64,000 nucleotides of DNA. Source: Vreelandella jeotgali Hwa (GTDB lineage: Bacteria > Pseudomonadota > Gammaproteobacteria > Pseudomonadales > Halomonadaceae). The stretch covers positions 186,001 through 250,000 of the forward strand of contig NZ_AMQY01000014.1 of the NCBI RefSeq assembly GCF_000334215.1. The letters are read 5' to 3'. Of the stretch, positions 47,228 through 56,555 are shown piece by piece. Numbering within the stretch: position 1 is the first letter of the stretch; each line of letters opens with the position of its first letter. The translations under genes were made by a program, and so were the position numbers. The notes beneath the pieces are model-generated. The model had not been told where the DNA came from, made no database searches, and saw only the letters and a list, made by a program, of their open reading frames with translations.

Positions 47228-48261
47228 GCGGCGTGTCTTTCCTTGGCTGACAGGCGTTCGGCGGCATCCGGTGCCATGACGGGGAGCAGCCAGTCAAACT
47301 GGGCGGACGGGGTGTCCAGGGCGTTGAACTGCTGCTTGAGAATACGTTGCTGCGCGGGGGTAAAGCGCGAGTCGGCTTCAAGATACCAGCCCAGGTGCTT
47401 GCGTGCGATACGCACGCCCATGACCTCGCCGTAGAATCCGTGCAGCTCGGACAGGTGCTCGCCGAGTACCCGGTGGCGCTGGGCAAGCGTGGGCGGCGGC
47501 AGGTGGGTCCCCCGGGCCAGGTAGTGATTGATCTGCTCGAAAATCCAGGGGTTGCCCTGGGCGCCGCGGCCTATCATGAGCGCGTCGGCGTCGGTGTAGT
47601 CCAGCACTTGCGCGGCCTTTTCGGGGCCGGTGATATCGCCGTTGGCAAACACCGGCAGGTTAACCCGGGATTTGACCTCGGCGATGGTGTCGTATTCGGC
47701 CACGCCGGCGTAGCGCTGCTGGCGGTGGCGGCCGTGTACCGCCAGCGCCTGAATGCCGGCGTCTTCGGCAATGCGGGCCACGCGCACGGCGTTCCTGCTC
47801 TCGGCGCACCAGCCGGTGCGGATTTTCAGCGTTACCGGCACGTCCACGGCGGCAACGACGGCGTTGACGATATTCGCCACCAGGCGTTCGTCGCGCATCA
47901 GCGCGGAGCCTGCCGCCTTGCGGCAGATCTTTTTGGCCGGGCAGCCCATGTTGATGTCGATGACTTCGGCGCCCAGGTCGGCGTTAAGCCGCGCCGCCTC
48001 GGCGAGCATGGCGGCATCGCCGCCGGCAATCTGCACCACCCGGGGCGCGGGTTCGCCCCGGTGGTCCATGCGCTGGCGGGATTTGCGCGTGTTCCACAGC
48101 GATGGATCCGAGGTGACCATTTCGCCCACGACCCAGCCGGCGCCCAAGCGGCGGCACAGCTGGCGAAAGGGGCGGTCGGTGACGCCGGCCATGGGCGCGA
48201 GTATCACGCGGTTGGGGAGCGCGTGGGGGCCGATGGTGACGGGGGAATCAGCAGGTGTCAT
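47224..48261 (-). CDS. dusB: tRNA-dihydrouridine synthase B
   Basis: 345-aa FMN enzyme reducing uridines in the tRNA D-loop. TIM-barrel motifs: [15 protein letters not shown] near 18, [20 protein letters not shown] with the catalytic cysteine near 100, and NGDITG near 205 and [12 protein letters not shown] near 228 for FMN. The ATG at 48261 gives the standard length; upstream frame to 48318 is not needed. It is first in dusB-fis(-purH). Confidence 0.97.
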   Translation of the reverse strand: MTPADSPVTIGPHALPNRVILAPMAGVTDRPFRQLCRRLGAGWVVGEMVTSDPSLWNTRKSRQRMDHRGEPAPRVVQIAGGDAAMLAEAARLNADLGAEVIDINMGCPAKKICRKAAGSALMRDERLVANIVNAVVAAVDVPVTLKIRTGWCAESRNAVRVARIAEDAGIQALAVHGRHRQQRYAGVAEYDTIAEVKSRVNLPVFANGDITGPEKAAQVLDYTDADALMIGRGAQGNPWIFEQINHYLARGTHLPPPTLAQRHRVLGEHLSELHGFYGEVMGVRIARKHLGWYLEADSRFTPAQQRILKQQFNALDTPSAQFDWLLPVMAPDAAERLSAKERHAA

Positions 48262-48384
48262 GGCGCAATCAGAATCAATAAACCGGTAGCCTTGTATGCC
48301 CGACCCGGATGGCGGCAAGCCGGCAGGCGAGACGGGGCGCGTATGATACGCCGAGACCCGCCCGGGTTGAAGACGTCGAAGGTA

Positions 48385-49311
48385 TCAGGACGTCGGGCGG
48401 TAGCCACTCAGGCGTACCCAGCCTTCACGGACGGCGGGGTCGTCCATGATCAGCCCCCGCTCACGGTAGGCGTCCAGCACGTCGTCTGCCTGGTGTTCGA
48501 GAATCCCCGACAGCGCAATCTGCCCGCCGGGAGCGACGCGGCCGGCAATGCTGTCTGCCAGCTCGATCAGCGGGCCGGCGAGAATGTTGGCCGTGACGAT
48601 CGGGAAACGCGCCTCGGGCTGGTCGTCGTCAAGCGATTCGGGGTAGTAAAGCGCCAGGGCGCTGTCGGCCAGTGCATTACGCTCGGCGTTATCCCGGCTC
48701 GACTGCAGCGCCTGAGGATCGATGTCGGTGCCCACGGCGGCCCGGGCGCCCAGCCTGAGCGCGGCAATGGCAAGAATCCCCGAGCCGCAGCCGACGTCGA
48801 GTACCCGGTTGCCGGCAAGCTGGTCGTCCACGGCGAGCGCGTCAAGCCAGGCCAGGCACAGGGCGGTAGTCGGGTGGGTCCCGGTGCCAAACGCCAGGCC
48901 GGGGTCGAGCACCAGGTTGACCGCGCCGGGAACCGGCGGCTCGTGCCAGCTGGGCACAATCCATAGCCGCTCGCCCATCTTCAGCGGCTCGAAGCCGTCC
49001 ATCCATTCGCGTTCCCAGTCGCGGTCATCGAGAAGTTCATGGGTAATCTCGGGGCAGGGCTCGCCGGGAAGCTGTTCGGCCCAGGCGGCATGGAGGCGTT
49101 CGAGCATGGCGCCCAGACCTTCCAGATCGTCGTACAGGCCGGTGAGCACGGTGTCCTGCCACAGCGGTGTCGTGCCGCGCTCGGGCTCGAAGACCGGATC
49201 GTCGTCGGCATCCTGCAGGCTGATGGCGGTGGCACCTTCCGCCAGCAGCAGGTCTTCCAGGTGCTCGGCCTGTTCCGGCGCTACCTGCGCTTTAAGCTGT
49301 AGCCAGGGCAT
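48385..49311 (-). CDS. prmA: Ribosomal protein L11 methyltransferase
   Basis: 308-aa enzyme that trimethylates ribosomal protein L11. It has an N-terminal substrate-recognition domain (1-60) and a SAM-binding Rossmann domain: LDPGLAFGTGTHPTTALCL near 140 and VLDVGCGSGILAIAALRLGA near 170; NILAGPL near 242 is the NxxxxxL motif. It lies between accC and dusB, all on the minus strand. Confidence 0.97.
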   Translation of the reverse strand: MPWLQLKAQVAPEQAEHLEDLLLAEGATAISLQDADDDPVFEPERGTTPLWQDTVLTGLYDDLEGLGAMLERLHAAWAEQLPGEPCPEITHELLDDRDWEREWMDGFEPLKMGERLWIVPSWHEPPVPGAVNLVLDPGLAFGTGTHPTTALCLAWLDALAVDDQLAGNRVLDVGCGSGILAIAALRLGARAAVGTDIDPQALQSSRDNAERNALADSALALYYPESLDDDQPEARFPIVTANILAGPLIELADSIAGRVAPGGQIALSGILEHQADDVLDAYRERGLIMDDPAVREGWVRLSGYRPTS

Positions 49312-49379
49312 GGGGTTCTCCGCACGGCTGAGGGATAAAAGGGAGAGAGAAAGGGCATAAAGGACACAAGGCTACCAGC

Positions 49380-49424
49380 CAAAGACGCCAATGCCGGGGA
49401 GCGCATGGCCCCCGGCACCGGCGT
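49380..49424 (-). terminator. Terminator of accB-accC
   Basis: On the minus strand a 15-bp stem (49410-49424 with 49385-49399, two G-U pairs) with a 10-nt loop, then CTTTGG. It lies 19 bases after the accC stop. The T tract is poor, so efficiency is uncertain. Confidence 0.65.
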
Positions 49425-49442
49425 AGCGTCTGCGGCAGCCCG

Positions 49443-50783
49443 TCAGGATTCGAGTTTCTTTTCCAGATAGTGGATGGTGACGCCGCCCTGCTGGAAGTGG
49501 CTATCGCGGACCAGCTCCTTGTGCAGTTCGATGTTGGTCTTGATGCCCTCGACCAGCAGCTCATCGAGACCGTTGCGCATCCGCGTCAGGGCGATATGCC
49601 GGTCTTCCCCCCAGGTGATCAGCTTGCCTATCAGCGAGTCGTAGTGTGGCGGTACGCTGTAGCCGGTATACATGTGCGAATCCATGCGCACGCCCAGTCC
49701 TCCCGGCGGGTGAAACAGCGTCACCCGGCCCGGCGAGGGCATGAAGGTGCGTGCATCCTCGGCATTGATGCGGCACTCAAAGGCGTGGCCGACAAGCTCG
49801 ATATCGTCCTGGCTGACCGACAGCGGCAGGCCGGAGGCAATGCGCAGCTGTTCCTTGACGATATCCACGCCGGTGACCATTTCGGTGACCGGGTGCTCGA
49901 CCTGGACGCGGGTGTTCATCTCGATGAAGAAGAACTCGCCGTTTTCGTAGAGGAACTCGAAGGTTCCGGCGCCGCGATAGTTGATATCGAGGCAGGCGTT
50001 GCGGCAGGCGTTGAGCACTTTTTCCCGCGCGGCCGGGTCGATACCGGGAGCCGGAGCTTCTTCCAGCACTTTCTGGTGGCGGCGCTGCAGCGAGCAGTCG
50101 CGGTCGTAAAGGTGAATGGCGTTGCCCTGGCCGTCGGCCAGCACCTGGACTTCCACGTGGCGCGGCTTTTCGAGGAATTTTTCCATGTACACGGTGCCGT
50201 CGCCGAACGCCGAGTGGGCCTCGGTACGCGTGATGCTGATGGCCGAAGGCAGGTGGCCTTCGGTGTGTACCACGCGCATGCCGCGCCCGCCGCCGCCGGA
50301 AGCGGCCTTGATGATGACGGGATAGCCGATGCGGCGTGCGGCAGCCAGGTTGGCTTCGTCGTCGTCGCCAAGCGGGCCGTCGGAGCCGGGCACGGTGGGC
50401 ACGCCGGCCTCTTTCATCGCGCTGATGGCGCTGACCTTGTCGCCCATCAGGCGAATGGTTTCCGCGCGCGGGCCGATATAGCGAAAGCCGGAACGCTCGA
50501 CCTGTTCGGCGAAGTCGGCGTTTTCCGAGAGAAAGCCGTACCCCGGATGAATCGCGCTGGCGTCGGTGACTTCGGCGGCGCTGATCAGCGCGGGGATGTG
50601 CAAATATGATTCGGCCGATGAGGCCGGGCCGATGCATACGGCTTCGTCGGCCAGGCGTACGTGCATCAGTTCACGGTCGGCCTGGGAGTGTACTGCAACC
50701 GTCTTGATGCCCAGCTCCTTGCACGCGCGCAGGATGCGCAGGGCAATTTCGCCGCGGTTGGCAATAAGGACCTTGTCCAGCAT
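49443..50783 (-). CDS. accC: Acetyl-CoA carboxylase, biotin carboxylase subunit
   Basis: 446-aa ATP-grasp enzyme that carboxylates the biotin on AccB, the first committed step of fatty acid synthesis. It starts [20 protein letters not shown]. The ATP glycine loop [10 protein letters not shown] is near 163, and [15 protein letters not shown] near 288 holds the catalytic residues. The ATG at 50783 is conventional; upstream frame to 50822 overlaps accB. It lies 31 bases after accB. Confidence 0.98.
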   Translation of the reverse strand: MLDKVLIANRGEIALRILRACKELGIKTVAVHSQADRELMHVRLADEAVCIGPASSAESYLHIPALISAAEVTDASAIHPGYGFLSENADFAEQVERSGFRYIGPRAETIRLMGDKVSAISAMKEAGVPTVPGSDGPLGDDDEANLAAARRIGYPVIIKAASGGGGRGMRVVHTEGHLPSAISITRTEAHSAFGDGTVYMEKFLEKPRHVEVQVLADGQGNAIHLYDRDCSLQRRHQKVLEEAPAPGIDPAAREKVLNACRNACLDINYRGAGTFEFLYENGEFFFIEMNTRVQVEHPVTEMVTGVDIVKEQLRIASGLPLSVSQDDIELVGHAFECRINAEDARTFMPSPGRVTLFHPPGGLGVRMDSHMYTGYSVPPHYDSLIGKLITWGEDRHIALTRMRNGLDELLVEGIKTNIELHKELVRDSHFQQGGVTIHYLEKKLES

Positions 50784-50814
50784 GGGAGAATCCACCCGTG
50801 TCAAAAATGAAGGA

Positions 50815-51288
50815 TCAAGCAATCACGACCATGGGCTGATCGAACTCTACCGGCTCGCCGTCGTCCATCAGCACCGCTTCGATGACGCCGTCGCGATCGG
50901 CCTCGATCTGGTTCATCATTTTCATGGCTTCCACGATGCACACGGTATCGCCTTTCTTCACCGTATCGCCGGGCTCGGCAAACGGTTTGGCGCCCGGGGC
51001 CGGGCTGCGATAGAAGGTGCCCACCATGGGCGATACCACCGCTTCGCCCCGGTAGGTCGGCGCCTCGGGGGCTTCCTGCGCCGGAGTGGCGGTGCCGGGC
51101 GTGGCGGGGTCGGGCGCCTGCGCCGGCTGCGCCTGGGGAGCGTACTCGGGGAGTACCTGGGGCGCCTGGGAGGTGCCGTTGGGATGACGGCTGATGCGCA
51201 CTGATTCTTCACCTTCCTGAATCTCGATCTCGCTGATGTTGGACTCTTCCAACAGCTCGATGAGCTTTTTGACCTTGCGAATATCCAT
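50815..51288 (-). CDS. accB: Biotin carboxyl carrier protein of acetyl-CoA carboxylase
   Basis: 157-aa carrier. The N-terminal region [20 protein letters not shown] is typical; a Pro/Ala-rich linker (about 50-80) leads to the biotinyl domain with the modified lysine in [15 protein letters not shown] near 122. The ATG at 51288 is chosen on family length; the frame is open to 51495 without support. A 520-base region lies upstream. No aroQ gene precedes it, unlike in many relatives. Confidence 0.97.
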   Translation of the reverse strand: MDIRKVKKLIELLEESNISEIEIQEGEESVRISRHPNGTSQAPQVLPEYAPQAQPAQAPDPATPGTATPAQEAPEAPTYRGEAVVSPMVGTFYRSPAPGAKPFAEPGDTVKKGDTVCIVEAMKMMNQIEADRDGVIEAVLMDDGEPVEFDQPMVVIA

Positions 51289-51673
51289 GAGTGAATCCCG
51301 ATCCTGAGTAAAAATGAAAAGGCCCGCAGGTGCACGCCCCACAAAGGGTCCGCTACCCGGGCGCCGGCTTTTGGGGGCCGATACGCGACGGGCGGCGGCA
51401 GGCACGCGTTCAGCGAGCGACAGTAACGTAACGGCAGCGTTTAAGTAGCTTCGGCAGACGGATGAAAACGGGGCATGATCAACGCCGGTTTTCAATCGCG
51501 GCAGCGCTTAAACGGCGCAGTACGTTGATGCGCCTGACGGTCGGTGCCGGGCGGATAATCGGCGCAGTAAACCAAACGATAAATAAAAGAGAACGCGGCA
51601 CGTTCGTGCATGTTGCGGCTTTATTAGCGTCCAGTGCTGCGTCATCCGGGCGGCACGCGAAGAAAGTTTGCCG

Positions 51674-51713
51674 AAAAAAAAAGCGCCTGTCCAGCAACGC
51701 CGGCCATGCGCTT
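51674..51713 (-). terminator. Terminator-like hairpin with nine T upstream of accB
   Basis: On the minus strand AAGCGC pairs with GCGCTT across a 21-nt loop that can fold further, followed by a T run (nine T on the minus strand, 51682-51674). It is 38 bases beyond the dsbD terminator and 385 bases before accB. It could be a back-up terminator, an attenuator or the end of a small RNA. Confidence 0.55.
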
Positions 51714-51762
51714 CAATAGCAGAATTAAACAGATGTTTGACGACGTTGGCGCCCGGGACGCC

Positions 51763-51801
51763 AAAATGCCGGCAAGTTCGCCTTGAAGCGGGCTTGCCGG
51801 C
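51763..51801 (-). terminator. Terminator of dsbD
   Basis: GCCGGCAAG and CTTGCCGGC form a 9-bp stem with a 16-nt loop, followed by ATTTTGG on the minus strand, 11 bases after the dsbD stop. Confidence 0.7.
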
Positions 51802-51811
51802 GACTCTCGGC

Positions 51812-53830
51812 TCAGCTGGCGCGGCGGTTCAGCCATTGCGCCAGCTGTTCCAGGTGGGCGCTGAATTCGTCGGCGTCCACCTCGCCCTGGATGCGCGCCT
51901 GGGCGATTTCCCGGTTATCGGCAAAGAACAGCAGGCTCGGCGGGCCGAACAGGTCGTAGGCCTGGAGCAGCTTTTGGGTGCTGGCGTCGGTCTCGGTAAC
52001 GTCGGCCTCGATCAGCGCGTAGTCGTCAAGCGCGCGGGCCACGCGCGGGTCGGGATAGACTTCGCGCTTCATTACCTGGCAGGAAATGCACCATTCCGCG
52101 GTGAAGTCGACAAACGCGGGCTTGCCGGCGGCAGCGGCGCGTTCAATTTCATCCTCCAGGCCTGCCAGCGTTTCCACCCGGGTAAATTCGGGCGCGGCGG
52201 CGGCTGTCCGAGGGCCGCCGTTGACCGCTTGCTGTGTATTTTGCAGCGGACGCAGCGGGTTGCCGTTGCCCTGGGCGGCGCCCAGCAGCAGGGCAATGCC
52301 CCAGGCGAGCAGTAGAATACCCAGCGCCTGACGCGCCCGGCCCCAGCCCTGGGGCTGATTGAACTGCAGCGCGCCGAGTGCCAGCGCCGAGCCCACGGCC
52401 AGCGCCGCCCAGAGCACCAGGGCAACAGGCGCCGCGACCAGCCGCTCGACCATCCAGATAGCCACGCCCAGCAGCAGCAGGCCAAAGGCGATTTTGACGC
52501 CGTTCATCCAGGCGCCCGAGCGCGGCAGCAGGGTGGTACCGAAGGTGCCTACCAGCAACAGCGGCACGCCCATGCCCAGCCCCAGGGCAAACAGCACCCC
52601 GCCCCCCAGGGCGCCGTCGCCGGTAGAGGAAATAAACACCATGGCGCCGGCCAGCGGCGCGGTCACGCAGGGAGAAACCACCAGCACCGACAGCGCGCCG
52701 GCCAGCGCCAGCCCCGGCGGCCCGCTCTGCTGGGCGCGGTTTTGCCAGGCGTCTACCCGGGAGGCAATGCGCGGCGACAGCCGCAGCTCGAAGGCGCCGA
52801 ACATGGCCAGCGCAAAGACCGTGAATAGTACCGCAAAGCTGATCAGCACCGGCGCCGATTGCAAATGCGCCTGAAGATTGAGCCCGGCGCCAAACAGGCC
52901 CATGAGCACGCCCACCAGCGCGTAGGTCAGCGCCATGCCCAGCACATAGCTGGCCGAGAGCACAAAGGCTCGGGGCCGGGTGGGGTTTTGCCCGACGATA
53001 ATTGACGACATGATCGGCAGCATGGGCAGCACGCAGGGAGTAAACGTCAGCCCCAACCCGGCGAGGAAGAAAAGCCCCAGCGCCAGCGGCAGGCTGGCTT
53101 CATCGAGCAGGGTAGCAAAGCGGTGATCTTCGCTTTGCGGGGCGCTGAAGGCGTTGCTCTCGGCCGGTGCTTCGGGCGTGTCGGCCTCCGCTGATTCCGC
53201 AGTGGAAGGCTCGGCCGCGCTGTCGAAAGCTCCGTTGCTCGAAGGCGCCGGCGAAGAGGGTATATCGCTCCGAGCGGGAGTCGTCGCCTCACCGCCGGCC
53301 TGGTCTTCGGCAAAAGCGGCAGGGGCGTCCGTTTCGCCGGCTTCCAGGGTCATGTCCTCGGGCGGATAGCAAAGCCCGGCATCGGCACAGCCCTGAAACG
53401 TCAGCGTCAGCGAAAACGGGCCCGAATGCGGCTCTTGCAGCGGAACCTCGAAGACCACGCTGTCGCGGAAGGTGTAAACCTCGCCGAGGTACTCGTCCTC
53501 GGTGAAAGTGCCCTGAGGAATATCCGGTTCGCCCAGCTCCACGTCCGGCGTTTGGCTTTCAACGGCAAAGCGCTGGCGATAGAGGTAATAGTCCTTGGCG
53601 GCTTCCACGCCGATGTACAGCGTTTCGCCGTCATGCCAGGCATCGGGTTGAAACGCTTCGCGGACGGGGAGGAAATCCCCCTGGTCGTCGGAAAACCAGT
53701 CGGCCTGGGCGCTGCCAACTGGCAGAGCCAGCATCCAAATGGCGAATAGCCAGGCAACGCAAGCGGGCAGCAGCGGAGTGCTGCGCGACAGAGGGGGGCA
53801 GCGGTCAGGCAAGCGCATGGAGAACAACAC
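51812..53830 (-). CDS. dsbD: Thiol:disulfide interchange protein DsbD
   Basis: 672-aa membrane protein carrying reducing power from cytoplasmic thioredoxin to the periplasm (DsbC, CcmG). Signal peptide ends near SAQA (about 43); alpha domain with the pair C-x5-C (CADAGLCYPPE); an acidic Ser/Ala/Pro linker of ~70 residues; eight-helix core with FTPCVLPMLP and SPCVTAPLAG; C-terminal thioredoxin domain with WCISC. GTG at 53830 follows TAGGA by 7 bases; an ATG at 53818 is the alternative. It is probably in one unit with ppa upstream. Confidence 0.95.
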   Translation of the reverse strand: MLFSMRLPDRCPPLSRSTPLLPACVAWLFAIWMLALPVGSAQADWFSDDQGDFLPVREAFQPDAWHDGETLYIGVEAAKDYYLYRQRFAVESQTPDVELGEPDIPQGTFTEDEYLGEVYTFRDSVVFEVPLQEPHSGPFSLTLTFQGCADAGLCYPPEDMTLEAGETDAPAAFAEDQAGGEATTPARSDIPSSPAPSSNGAFDSAAEPSTAESAEADTPEAPAESNAFSAPQSEDHRFATLLDEASLPLALGLFFLAGLGLTFTPCVLPMLPIMSSIIVGQNPTRPRAFVLSASYVLGMALTYALVGVLMGLFGAGLNLQAHLQSAPVLISFAVLFTVFALAMFGAFELRLSPRIASRVDAWQNRAQQSGPPGLALAGALSVLVVSPCVTAPLAGAMVFISSTGDGALGGGVLFALGLGMGVPLLLVGTFGTTLLPRSGAWMNGVKIAFGLLLLGVAIWMVERLVAAPVALVLWAALAVGSALALGALQFNQPQGWGRARQALGILLLAWGIALLLGAAQGNGNPLRPLQNTQQAVNGGPRTAAAAPEFTRVETLAGLEDEIERAAAAGKPAFVDFTAEWCISCQVMKREVYPDPRVARALDDYALIEADVTETDASTQKLLQAYDLFGPPSLLFFADNREIAQARIQGEVDADEFSAHLEQLAQWLNRRAS

Positions 53831-53876
53831 GGAATATTCCTACCTTCATTGAGTGTTAACCCTGGCTGCAAACGCA

Positions 53877-53902
53877 AGCGGGCTGCCCGAAGGCAGCCCG
53901 CT
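53877..53902 (-). terminator. Stem-loop between ppa and dsbD
   Basis: An 11-bp perfect stem AGCGGGCTGCC/GGCAGCCCGCT closed by the very stable TTCG loop on the minus strand. Only a weak T-rich tail follows, so it may be a partial terminator or an mRNA end protector for ppa. Confidence 0.6.
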
Positions 53903-53931
53903 CGATCATCCTGCAGCGTAGGCCTGTGACA

Positions 53932-54462
53932 TCAGGCCTTTTGATAAGTTGCAGCCGCGGTCTCGATGGCCTGGTGCGCGGCGTCGGCCCCGTCCCAGGA
54001 CTCGACCTTGACCCATTTGCCTTTCTCCAGATCCTTGTAGTTTTCAAAGAAATGGGTGATTTGCTGGCGCAGGAGCTCCGGCAGGTCGGTGACGTCCTTC
54101 ACGTCGTTGTACAGCGAGGTCAGTTTGGCGTGGGGAACGCAGACCAGCTTGGCATCCTCGCCGGCTTCGTCGGTCATGTTGAGCATGCCCACCGGGCGGG
54201 CGCGAACAATACTGCCGGGCGCGACCGGGTGCGGCGTAACGACCATGGCATCCAGCGCGTCGCCGTCGTCGGCCAGGGTGTGAGGGATATAGCCGTAGTT
54301 GGCGGGATAGAACATCGGCGTGGCCATGAAACGATCCACCATCAGCGCGCCCATGTCTTCGTCGATTTCATATTTGATCGGCGCGTGATTTGCCGGGATT
54401 TCAATCGCCACGTAAATATCGTCGGGCAGATCTTTACCGGCAGGGATGTTGTCAAAGTTCAT
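53932..54462 (-). CDS. ppa: Inorganic pyrophosphatase
   Basis: Soluble family I pyrophosphatase, 176 aa, the same length as E. coli Ppa. It hydrolyses PPi to two phosphates and pulls biosynthetic reactions forward. The metal-binding signature [10 protein letters not shown] is near 67, with [14 protein letters not shown] near 21. An 11-bp tandem duplication lies about 70 bases upstream (54534-54555). It is divergent from the PP2C-kinase fusion and two genes from the PPi-dependent PFK. Confidence 0.98.
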   Translation of the reverse strand: MNFDNIPAGKDLPDDIYVAIEIPANHAPIKYEIDEDMGALMVDRFMATPMFYPANYGYIPHTLADDGDALDAMVVTPHPVAPGSIVRARPVGMLNMTDEAGEDAKLVCVPHAKLTSLYNDVKDVTDLPELLRQQITHFFENYKDLEKGKWVKVESWDGADAAHQAIETAAATYQKA

Positions 54463-54792
54463 CGTTGGATCCTTGAGGCTTGTGCGTGGGGCAAATCGTC
54501 AGGGCACGGCCTGGCTGACCGTTGCCGAGCCTGATCGGTATCGAATCGGTATCAAACATGGTGGCGGCGAATTATACGAATATGGCGCCGGGATTACCAA
54601 TGCGACATAGGCCGGAGACGATGCCTTGCCGGCCCGGGCGTGATACTTGAGTGCCTGGGTATGCTATAAGTCGCATGGTGAGGTGCGGCGCCAGGCATGT
54701 ATCATCGCCGGCTATCCATGAAGCCCGGCCAGCGAGCCGGGCGGTCCGGCCGGCTCGGGGTCAACCCGGAGGAAAGCCTGGGGAGGCATAAG
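54463..54792. other. Divergent promoter region of ppa and the PP2C-kinase fusion
   Basis: 330 bases with no gene. It holds the tandem pair ATCGGTATCGA/ATCGGTATCAA (54534-54555), AT-rich patches near 54570 (TTATAC) and 54662 (GCTATAAG), and a GGGGAGG ribosome site before the GTG start at 54793. No promoter could be assigned with confidence. Confidence 0.6.
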
Positions 54793-56511
54793 GTGGCGCA
54801 CGCACAGTTGCTTATCAGTTACGGCCAGGCGTATGTCGCGCCTGACCCGCGGCAGCAGCGCAGTTCCATGTCGGTGCAGGTGCCCGAAACCTCGCTGATG
54901 CACGCCAAGGGTGGCTGCGCCATGATCAGCGACTCGATATCGCGCAATGCCATGGCCAAGCAGTCGGGAGACCTGAGCGTCCGGGCCTTTCTGGCGGATT
55001 ATTTCGCCACGCCCGATCACTGGAGCGTCAAGAAATCGGCGACGCGGGTACTCAGCGCGCTGAACGGCTGGTGCTACAGCCAGAGCCGTCACCTGCAAGC
55101 CGGCAGCCTGGTGGCCTCGGTCTCGGCGATGGTATTCCGTCGTCAGCACGCCCACCTGTTCCACATGGGCGATACCCTGGTATTCCGCCTGCGCGGCGCT
55201 GAGTTCGAGCAGCTCAGCTGTGACCACATCACCGACCTGGGCGGCTATCGCTATCCGTCCCGGGCGCTGGGGCTGGATAACAGCGTGGATATCGACTACA
55301 CCAGCATCCCGCTCAAGCAGGGTGATATCTTCCTGTTTACCACACGCGCGGTGCGCGGCACGCTGCTGCCGTCGGACTATGTCCGGCTGATTCGTCAGGA
55401 CGCCAGCGACCTGCACGCCGCCTGCGACCGTCTGGTGGCCGAAGCCACGACGCGCGCCCAGCAGCGCGGCTATGCCGTGGACCAGTTCTGTTTCCAGCTG
55501 GTGCGCATCGACGAGCTGCCCGAGGCGCAAAGCAGCGACCCCGCCCCGCTATACGGCGAGCTGCCGATTCCCCCGGAGCTGACCCCGGGCGACTGCCTGG
55601 ACGGACTGGAAGTGATAGAGGTGCTGTCGCGGACCGCGCAGTCCCGAGTGTATCGCGTGCGTGACCAACAGACCCATGCCGAGCGGGTCATGAAGGCCCC
55701 CAGCCCCGAGCTGTCGTTGCGTAACGCCTACCTTGAGCATTTTCTGCTGCAGCAGCGGGTCGTTGAGCGGATCAGGTCGCCGTTTGTGGTCAGCGTGGTC
55801 GAGCCGTCGCGGGCGCGCCACTACCTGTATTACCTGCTCAGCAGCCTGCGCGGTGAAACCCTGCGCCAGTGGGCCGGGCGCCATCCCCGCGCCACCCTGG
55901 CCCAGCGCCTGGAAATGGCCGGCCAGCTGGGCAAGGCGGTGCAGGCGCTGCATCACCGCGAGGTGCTCCATCAGCAGATCAACCCGGATAATATAATGGT
56001 CGACGAGCACGGCAAGCTGGTGTTGACGAACTTCAGCGCCTGCCACCTGCGCGATGCCAACGGTCATCGTCAATCCGGCGAGATTCTGCGGCCCATCGGC
56101 TTTACCCCGCATACGGCTCCCGAATACGCGCTAGGCGACGTGATTGGCCATCGCAGCGACCAGTACGGGTTTGCCTCGACGGTTTATTGGCTGCTCACCG
56201 GGCAGCTGCCGTACTCCCGGATGACGCCCGACCAGCTGCGCAGCCATACCGATCTGGAAGCGCTAAGCTATCGCAGCGCTCGCAGCGCCAATCCGCAGAT
56301 CACGCCGGTGCTGGATGACATTCTACGCCGAGCGCTGGATCCGCAACGCGCGCTGCGCTTTCGGCGCATGTCGGAGCTGCTGCACGCGCTGCGCAAACGC
56401 CAGGACATCACGCCGCCGGATGCCGCCCGGCGTGCCGATGCCCGGCGCTTCTGGCAGGGCGTGGCGGGGATTCTGCTACTGCTGCTGGTGCTGTCCTGGG
56501 TGTTGCGGTAG
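54793..56511 (+). CDS. Membrane-anchored PP2C-kinase fusion with degraded active sites
   Basis: 572 aa from a GTG preceded by GGGGAGG. Residues ~1-240 are a PP2C-like phosphatase fold, ~270-535 a Ser/Thr kinase fold, 556-570 a C-terminal membrane helix. Active relatives of this fusion have ADGVS, SDG, HRDxKPEN and DFG. Here these read SDSIS (46-50; D47 kept), TTR (183-185; metal aspartate lost), HQQINPDN (393-400; catalytic aspartate changed to Q) and TNF (412-414; DFG aspartate changed to N). Kept are GD 126-127, K301, N400 and APE 442-444. The glycine loop is also missing (SRTAQSRV). It is probably a pseudophosphatase-pseudokinase with a scaffold or binding role. It sits between ppa and the PPi-PFK gene. 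Confidence 0.88.
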   Translation: MAHAQLLISYGQAYVAPDPRQQRSSMSVQVPETSLMHAKGGCAMISDSISRNAMAKQSGDLSVRAFLADYFATPDHWSVKKSATRVLSALNGWCYSQSRHLQAGSLVASVSAMVFRRQHAHLFHMGDTLVFRLRGAEFEQLSCDHITDLGGYRYPSRALGLDNSVDIDYTSIPLKQGDIFLFTTRAVRGTLLPSDYVRLIRQDASDLHAACDRLVAEATTRAQQRGYAVDQFCFQLVRIDELPEAQSSDPAPLYGELPIPPELTPGDCLDGLEVIEVLSRTAQSRVYRVRDQQTHAERVMKAPSPELSLRNAYLEHFLLQQRVVERIRSPFVVSVVEPSRARHYLYYLLSSLRGETLRQWAGRHPRATLAQRLEMAGQLGKAVQALHHREVLHQQINPDNIMVDEHGKLVLTNFSACHLRDANGHRQSGEILRPIGFTPHTAPEYALGDVIGHRSDQYGFASTVYWLLTGQLPYSRMTPDQLRSHTDLEALSYRSARSANPQITPVLDDILRRALDPQRALRFRRMSELLHALRKRQDITPPDAARRADARRFWQGVAGILLLLLVLSWVLR

Positions 56512-56541
56512 GGCACAGTCAATACAAACCGGGCTGTGCCC
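56511..56541. terminator. Hairpin between convergent genes
   Basis: GGGCACAG and CTGTGCCC form a perfect 8-bp stem at the stop of the PP2C-kinase gene, with a 15-nt loop and no T tract. It may weakly end transcription from both sides. Confidence 0.45.
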
Positions 56542-56555
56542 AGGCGGGGGCGTCG

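Larger units (their letters stand above)
51289..51811. other. Long region upstream of accB
   Basis: 523 bases with no supported gene on either strand. It contains a terminator-like hairpin with nine T (51674-51713) and the dsbD terminator (51763-51801). The remaining ~385 bases before accB may be a long regulated leader, as in E. coli accB. Confidence 0.6.

Noticed and set aside
45542..48966. Two long plus-strand frames (45542-47434 and 47347-48966) opposite purH, fis, dusB and prmA
   Set aside because: They span several well-supported minus-strand genes and their gaps, and the translations look like none of the known families.
51479..51836. Small frames upstream of accB (51479-51697 and 51642-51836)
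   Set aside because: They cross the dsbD terminator hairpins, lack ribosome sites and resemble no protein family.
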